DNA from: CAWELS01 sp964468205
GTDB taxonomy: Bacteria > Acidobacteriota > Terriglobia > Bryobacterales > Bryobacteraceae
NCBI GenBank assembly: GCA_964468205.1
Contig: CAYXVG010000112.1
Span: forward strand, 1-11,270
Direction: 5' to 3'
Length of the DNA: 11,270 nt
Shown here: positions 7,776 through 11,270 of the stretch, one piece after another
How positions within the stretch are numbered: the first letter of the stretch is position 1
Layout: each line of letters starts with the position of its first letter
Translations under genes and position numbers: made by a program
The notes under the pieces: generated by a model
Told to the model about the DNA's origin: nothing
The model's input: only the letters and a program-made list of their open reading frames with translations
The model's database searches: none

Positions 7776-7812
7776 ATTCCGCGCTCGCAACTCTCGCGGG
7801 GCGCGGGGGAAT
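7776..7812 (+). other. GC-rich inverted repeat in the GH97 to CarboxypepD_reg gap
   Basis: CCGCGC (7779-7784) pairs with GCGCGG (7801-7806), and the flanking ATT (7776-7778) pairs with AAT (7810-7812) across a GGG bulge; the loop is 16 bases. It has no U-tract. It lies about 40 bases before the Shine-Dalgarno site of the next gene, so it could be a terminator for the GH97 transcript or a structured leader of the next gene. No known riboswitch fold was recognised. Confidence 0.35.
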
Positions 7813-7850
7813 GCTTGAGGCTTGGCGAGGGAAGTCGAAAATCTCTGTTT

Positions 7851-7857
7851 GAGGAGG
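7851..7857 (+). promoter_or_regulatory. Strong Shine-Dalgarno site GAGGAGG
   Basis: GAGGAGG lies six bases before the ATG at 7864. It decides the start against an in-frame TTG at 7822, which would put charged residues ahead of the signal peptide. It is the only strong ribosome binding site among the six intact genes here. Confidence 0.8.
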
Positions 7858-7863
7858 CTGACC

Positions 7864-9549
7864 ATGATCCGAGTGGTCTTCTCAGTGATTCTCGCGGCGG
7901 CGGCCGCGGCCGCCCAGGTCCCGGTGTCCGGCGCAGTTGCACCGCCCGCTCAATCGCAGTCAGGCGAAAGTCAGGAAGCAGATGCCGGCGAGCCGGGCCG
8001 CGTCGAAGGCGCGGTGCTCCTGGCCGGAAGTGAAGCCCCTGTCCGCAACGCCCAGGTCAGTTTGACCGGTCCGAAGATGACGATTCCCCTCATCGCCGCC
8101 ACCGGTGAGCACGGGCGGTTCGCCGTCGAGAACGTTCCGCCGGGCGAATACAATTTCAGCGTTAGCCACGCGCGGTTCGTGCCGGCTGATGAATCCGGCG
8201 ATTCCGGCGCGATTGCAAGCCGGAGGATCACCGTCGCCGAGGGGCAGACGGTGAAGGGCGTCGTCTTCAAGATGATGCCTGGGGCCGTTGTGACCGGCCG
8301 GGTCTATGACGAGTATGGTGATCCGCAGCCCCGCGCCCGGGTGAGCCTGCAGCGGCGCCGGTATGTGAACGGCAAGATGCAGTTGATGCCGTTGAACGGT
8401 GACAGCACCGACGACCGTGGGGAATACCGGATCTTTAACGTCCCCCCTGGGCAATATTACTTGAGCGCCCAATACGAGGAGAACCGGTGGGGCCGCGAGG
8501 CGCGGCAGGCCAAGGCCGACGAATCGAGCTACCCGCCCCTGTTCTACCCCGGGGTTCTGGAATCCGACAGTGCGCAGAAACTCAACCTGCGCGCCGGCGA
8601 GGAGCGGCAGGGCATGGACTTCCGGCTCGTGCGCGACCGCGCGGTGCGGGTCTCGGGCAGGGTGCTGGAGGGTGGCAAGCCGGCGCGCCAGGCATACGTG
8701 ATGCTGCTCGAAAGCGGCTCTTCGCATTTTGACCGGAAGAATCAGGGAGCGGATCCGAAGACCGGCGAGTTTGAGTTCGCCGGCATCCGGCCCGGGAACT
8801 ACGTGGTCCAGGCGATGAAGATGGGTCCAAACCCGGGCGATCGCCTGCAGGGGCGGGTCGAGGTCCAGGTAGCATCGGCGAACGTCGAGGGGGTGGTGAT
8901 CAACCTCGGCGCCGGCGCGGAGGTTCCCGGACAGGTCATCATCGAGGCCGCTGGAGCGGAGGCCCCCGATCTCGAGGAGCGACAGATCGCCGTCTTCCTG
9001 GAACCGGTTGGACTGGGAGCCATTGGAAGCCGCGGTTTCGGCACGGTTAAGCCGGACGGCTCGTTCACGCTCAGCGAGGTGATGCCGGGGCGGTACCGGG
9101 TGCGCGTTTCGCGGCTTCCGGATGGAGGCTACCTTTCCGGGGCCTTGTTCGGCGACCAGGACGTTCACGGGCGGGAATTCGAGGTGGTGGAAGGCGTCCA
9201 AGGGCCATTGACGGTGCGCATCCGCATGAGCGCCGCGACGGTGGAAGGCTCGGTCGAGGACGAGGACGGCCGCCCGCTGCCGGACACGAAGGTGTTGCTG
9301 GCTCCCGAGCTTTCCAGGCGCGACCGTTCCGACCTGTTCCTATTCGGTAGCACGGACCAGTACGGCAAGTTCTCGTTCCGGAACGTAGTTCCCGGAGAAT
9401 ACCGCGCCTGGGCCTTCGAACGGCTCGAGTACGGCCAGCATCTCGATCCGGACTTCCTCGCCGCGATCGAGGACGAAGGCGAGAAGGTGGAGACAGAAGA
9501 CAACGGCTCTCACACCGTGAAGCTCAAGGTAACTGCAGCGCCCGAGTGA
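7864..9549 (+). CDS. Secreted protein with five carboxypeptidase-regulatory-like domains, 561 aa
   Basis: An exported protein made almost wholly of beta-sandwich repeats of the CarboxypepD_reg/transthyretin-like type. Signal peptide: MIRVVFSVILAAAAAAAQ, cut near residue 17 or 18. After a low-complexity linker (about 24-45) come five repeats, each opening with a G-x-V type strand and closing with a PG-x-Y turn: about 46-100 (VPPGEY at 91-96), 142-204 (VPPGQY at 193-198), 262-318 (IRPGNY at 308-313), 353-416 (VMPGRY at 406-411) and 459-518 (VVPGEY at 508-513). The stretch SYPPLFYPG (222-230) followed by LRAGEERQGMDFRL (242-255) is a linker I associate with acidobacterial proteins of this type. 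There is no peptidase domain, TonB-dependent barrel, sorting signal or membrane anchor, so it is a free-standing extracytoplasmic protein. The role is unknown; adhesion, scaffolding or glycan binding are possible. Its neighbours suggest surface glycan handling, but that is inference. Confidence 0.85.
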   Translation: MIRVVFSVILAAAAAAAQVPVSGAVAPPAQSQSGESQEADAGEPGRVEGAVLLAGSEAPVRNAQVSLTGPKMTIPLIAATGEHGRFAVENVPPGEYNFSVSHARFVPADESGDSGAIASRRITVAEGQTVKGVVFKMMPGAVVTGRVYDEYGDPQPRARVSLQRRRYVNGKMQLMPLNGDSTDDRGEYRIFNVPPGQYYLSAQYEENRWGREARQAKADESSYPPLFYPGVLESDSAQKLNLRAGEERQGMDFRLVRDRAVRVSGRVLEGGKPARQAYVMLLESGSSHFDRKNQGADPKTGEFEFAGIRPGNYVVQAMKMGPNPGDRLQGRVEVQVASANVEGVVINLGAGAEVPGQVIIEAAGAEAPDLEERQIAVFLEPVGLGAIGSRGFGTVKPDGSFTLSEVMPGRYRVRVSRLPDGGYLSGALFGDQDVHGREFEVVEGVQGPLTVRIRMSAATVEGSVEDEDGRPLPDTKVLLAPELSRRDRSDLFLFGSTDQYGKFSFRNVVPGEYRAWAFERLEYGQHLDPDFLAAIEDEGEKVETEDNGSHTVKLKVTAAPE

Positions 9550-9579
9550 GGCGGCCCGGCGGTCTCGCGCCGGATCGCC
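9550..9579 (+). terminator. Strong GC hairpin directly after the CarboxypepD_reg stop codon
   Basis: CCGGCG (9556-9561) pairs with CGCCGG (9568-9573) over a six-base loop. GGCG (9550-9553) pairs with CGCC (9576-9579) beyond a two-base internal loop. The structure begins on the base after the stop codon. The following bases are only moderately T-rich, so it is terminator-like without a full U-tract. It would separate this gene from the sulfatase gene downstream. Confidence 0.45.
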
Positions 9580-9640
9580 TTCGTGATAGTGTCTGTTAAG
9601 AGGGAACCGCGCGTGGGGCGCGGCGTACCGGCGGCAGACA

Positions 9641-10984
9641 ATGAATCGACGACAGTTTCTGAACACACTGGGAGGCGGAGCGATGGCCGCCTCCGTTTCG
9701 CGAGCCGCTCCGAAGCGGCCGAACATTATCTTCATCCTGGCCGACGATCTCGGCTACGGCGATCTCGGCTGCTACGGGCAGAAGGTGATCCAGACGCCCT
9801 TCCTCGACCGGATGGCGAGCGAGGGAGTGCGCTTCACCCAGGCCTATGCCGGTTCGACGGTCTGCGCGCCGTCGCGATGCTGCATCGAGACGGGCAAGCA
9901 CACCGGCCATGCGTTCGTACGCAGCAACGGGCCGGTTCCTCCGTTCCGGGAGCCGGGTCTCGCCGAGATGCTGCGGGACGCGGGCTATCGCACCGGGTTG
10001 ATCGGCAAGTGGTCGCTTGGCGGCCTCGGCACGCCCGGCTATCCCATGGACAAGGGCTATGACGAGTGGTTTGGCTACTTCAGCCAGGGACACGCCCATA
10101 ACTTCTACCCGGAGCATCTGCTGGACGGCCGCACGGCGCGCCTGCTGCGCGGCAACTTCGGCGTCCACAAGACAGAGTACGCGCCGGACCTGTTCACTGG
10201 CCGCGCGCTCGATTTCATTGAACAGGGCGGCGAGGAACCGTTCTTCCTGCACCTGACCTACAACACGCCGCACACGAACAACGAGTTGGGGCGCGACACC
10301 GGTGACGGACAGGAGGTCCCGAGTTACGGCCGCTACGCCGGCGAAGACTGGCCGAACCCGGAGAAGGGCTTCGCGGCGATGGTGTCCCGCCTGGATGGCG
10401 ACGTCGGGCGCATCCTCGACAAGTTGAAGCAGACCGGCCAGGACGAAAACACGCTGGTCCTCTTCTCCTCGGACAACGGGCCGCACGAGGAGGGCGGGCA
10501 CAAGCACGAATTCTTCGACTCGAACGGCCCGCTGCGCGGCTACAAGCGCGATCTCTACGACGGCGGCATCCGGGTTCCGGCCATCGCGCGGTGGCCGGGG
10601 AAGATCCGGCCGGGGCGCGTCAGCGACCACGTCTGGGCGTTCTGGGATCTGATGCCGGCCTTTGGCGAGATCGCCGGCGCAACTGTACCGGGCGGGATCG
10701 ACGGGATCTCGTTTGTGCCCGACCTGTTCGAGAAGCCGCAGAAGAAACACGAGTATCTCTACTGGGAATTCCACCGCCCGCACTTCCGCCAATCCGTGCG
10801 GTGGGAGCACTGGAAGGGTGTCCGGTGGTCACGGAAGCACCCGCTTGAACTCTACGATCTGCGGGAGGGCCTCGACGAGCAGCACGACGTCGCCAACGAG
10901 CACCCGGACGCCGTCCGCCAGATCGAAGCCTACCTGGCCGAAGCGCGCACTCCCGATCCCAACTGGCCCATCACCGACCCGTAA
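9641..10984 (+). CDS. Tat-exported type I sulfatase, 447 aa
   Basis: A second formylglycine-type sulfatase, from a different subfamily than the 604-residue one. The N-terminus MNRRQFLNTLGGGAMAASVSRA has an RRQFL twin-arginine motif, so export as a folded protein is likely. FILADDLGYGD supplies the metal ligands D35-D36. The modification site is C75-A-P-S-R79, with T84-G85 completing the C-x-P-S-R-x4-T-G signature. NTPH supplies H211, SSDNGP supplies D278-N279 and GYKRDLYDGG supplies K302. IGKWSLGG (121-128) keeps K123 but has serine 125 where many sulfatases have histidine (GKWHLG); similar variants are found in some environmental subfamilies. The short C-terminal domain (LELYDLREGLDEQHDVANEH at about 402-421) is normal, and the chain appears complete. 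The start is chosen by the Tat signal; the preceding bases show no clear Shine-Dalgarno site. The substrate is unknown. Confidence 0.93.
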   Translation: MNRRQFLNTLGGGAMAASVSRAAPKRPNIIFILADDLGYGDLGCYGQKVIQTPFLDRMASEGVRFTQAYAGSTVCAPSRCCIETGKHTGHAFVRSNGPVPPFREPGLAEMLRDAGYRTGLIGKWSLGGLGTPGYPMDKGYDEWFGYFSQGHAHNFYPEHLLDGRTARLLRGNFGVHKTEYAPDLFTGRALDFIEQGGEEPFFLHLTYNTPHTNNELGRDTGDGQEVPSYGRYAGEDWPNPEKGFAAMVSRLDGDVGRILDKLKQTGQDENTLVLFSSDNGPHEEGGHKHEFFDSNGPLRGYKRDLYDGGIRVPAIARWPGKIRPGRVSDHVWAFWDLMPAFGEIAGATVPGGIDGISFVPDLFEKPQKKHEYLYWEFHRPHFRQSVRWEHWKGVRWSRKHPLELYDLREGLDEQHDVANEHPDAVRQIEAYLAEARTPDPNWPITDP

Positions 10985-11026
10985 TTCGGTGACAGGCTAC
11001 TCTTTACCGAATTTCTTTACCGAATT
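10983..11026. repeat. Inverted repeat with a 13-bp tandem duplication after the sulfatase gene
   Basis: AATTCGGT (10983-10990, sharing the last two bases of the TAA stop codon) is the exact inverse complement of ACCGAATT, found at 11006-11013 and again at 11019-11026. The right arm is part of an exact tandem duplication of TCTTTACCGAATT (11001-11013 and 11014-11026). An 8-pair hairpin with a 15-base loop can form with the first copy. It could act as a terminator for the sulfatase gene, or be a short interspersed repeat or the edge of the decayed insertion sequence that follows. Confidence 0.55.
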
Positions 11027-11042
11027 CCGCAACGACTGCAGA

Positions 11043-11270
11043 GGCGGACGCCTTGTTGCTCCACAAGACGGTGCAGTGAGCGGGGATTATGCTGCAGTTC
11101 GCCGCCTGCTTCGAGCATGACCGTGCGCCGGAGCGGATCGAACACAGCGTGGCGGAGTTGGTAGGGACATCACCGTTGCCGGCGGCAGGACGCGGGCAAT
11201 AGCACTCTGCAGCGATCCAACATTGATGCCTCGGCCGCAGCGCTGGCTGAAGTAAAAAGGGTCGTGAAGG
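11043..11270 (+). pseudogene. Decayed IS1380-family transposase remnant, running off the window
   Basis: Three plus-strand fragments in three different frames resemble successive N-terminal blocks of IS1380-family (DDE) transposases. First, GGRLVAPQDGA (from 11043) resembles the early GGRLTSDGGA block. Second, FAACFEHDRAPERIEHSV followed by AELV (about 11098-11163) matches the conserved A-C-F-x-D-H-R-D-P-x-x-I-E-H-S-V-x-E-L-V block; an in-frame TGA at 11077-11079 lies just upstream. Third, AGNSTLQR (11192-11215) matches AGKSTLNR and continues open to the window end. The family normally has several dozen residues between the second and third blocks; here there are about 28 bases, so an internal deletion is likely in addition to the frameshifts and stop. 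No intact start or ribosome site is seen. The family call is from memory of conserved motifs and has not been searched. Confidence 0.55.

Noticed and set aside
7822..7863. Alternative TTG start for the CarboxypepD_reg protein
   Set aside because: The ATG at 7864 has GAGGAGG at six bases and begins a clean signal peptide; the extension would encode part of the leader including the Shine-Dalgarno site itself.
11147..11175. Stretch GTGGCGGAGTTGGTAG resembling the start of a tRNA-Leu
   Set aside because: No matching acceptor stem, anticodon arm or T-arm follows, and the bases read as part of the IEHSVAELV transposase block.
1..11270. CRISPR array, integrase, toxin-antitoxin or defence system
   Set aside because: No regularly spaced repeats, no recombinase and no small paired genes are seen; all intact genes are exported proteins, several with glycan- or sulfate-ester-active families.

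Overview
This GC-rich window looks like a chromosomal segment of an Acidobacteriota-type bacterium, plausibly of the Solibacter/Bryobacter group. This is an inference. It rests on the secreted protein built from repeated carboxypeptidase-regulatory-like domains with the SYPPLFYPG linker, on the richness in secreted sulfatases and glycan-active enzymes, and on the lack of Shine-Dalgarno sites at most genes. No rRNA, tRNA or phylogenetic marker is present, so a planctomycete-like or other soil or sediment lineage is not excluded.

Layout: a short non-coding edge with a 14-bp direct repeat (1-136); a 762-residue secreted protein with a GH67/GH20-like architecture on the minus strand (137-2425); a 21-bp divergent gap with two overlapping -10-like hexamers; a secreted right-handed beta-helix protein of the pectate-lyase-3 type on the plus strand (2447-3862); a convergent type I sulfatase on the minus strand (3887-5701); a 76-bp divergent gap; a GH97 glycoside hydrolase carrying the retaining (alpha-galactosidase-type) signature (5778-7712); a 151-bp gap with two hairpins and the only strong Shine-Dalgarno site; a five-repeat carboxypeptidase-regulatory-like protein (7864-9549); a 91-bp gap that opens with a strong hairpin; a Tat-exported sulfatase (9641-10984); and a tail holding a small inverted/tandem repeat and the decayed, frameshifted remains of an IS1380-family transposase (about 11043-11270).

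All six intact genes encode proteins with export signals. Together they make a coherent set for outside-the-cytoplasm breakdown of a sulfated polysaccharide: two sulfatases to remove sulfate esters, a GH97 enzyme to remove terminal alpha-linked (probably galactosyl) units, a beta-helix protein and a GH67/GH20-like protein as further glycan-active candidates. There is no SusC/SusD pair, transporter or regulator in the window, and the genes alternate in strand, so this is a cluster of separately transcribed genes and not an operon. The substrate cannot be read from sequence alone. The most novel items are the uncharacterised GH67/GH20-like protein and the apparent leaderless bidirectional promoter between it and the beta-helix gene.
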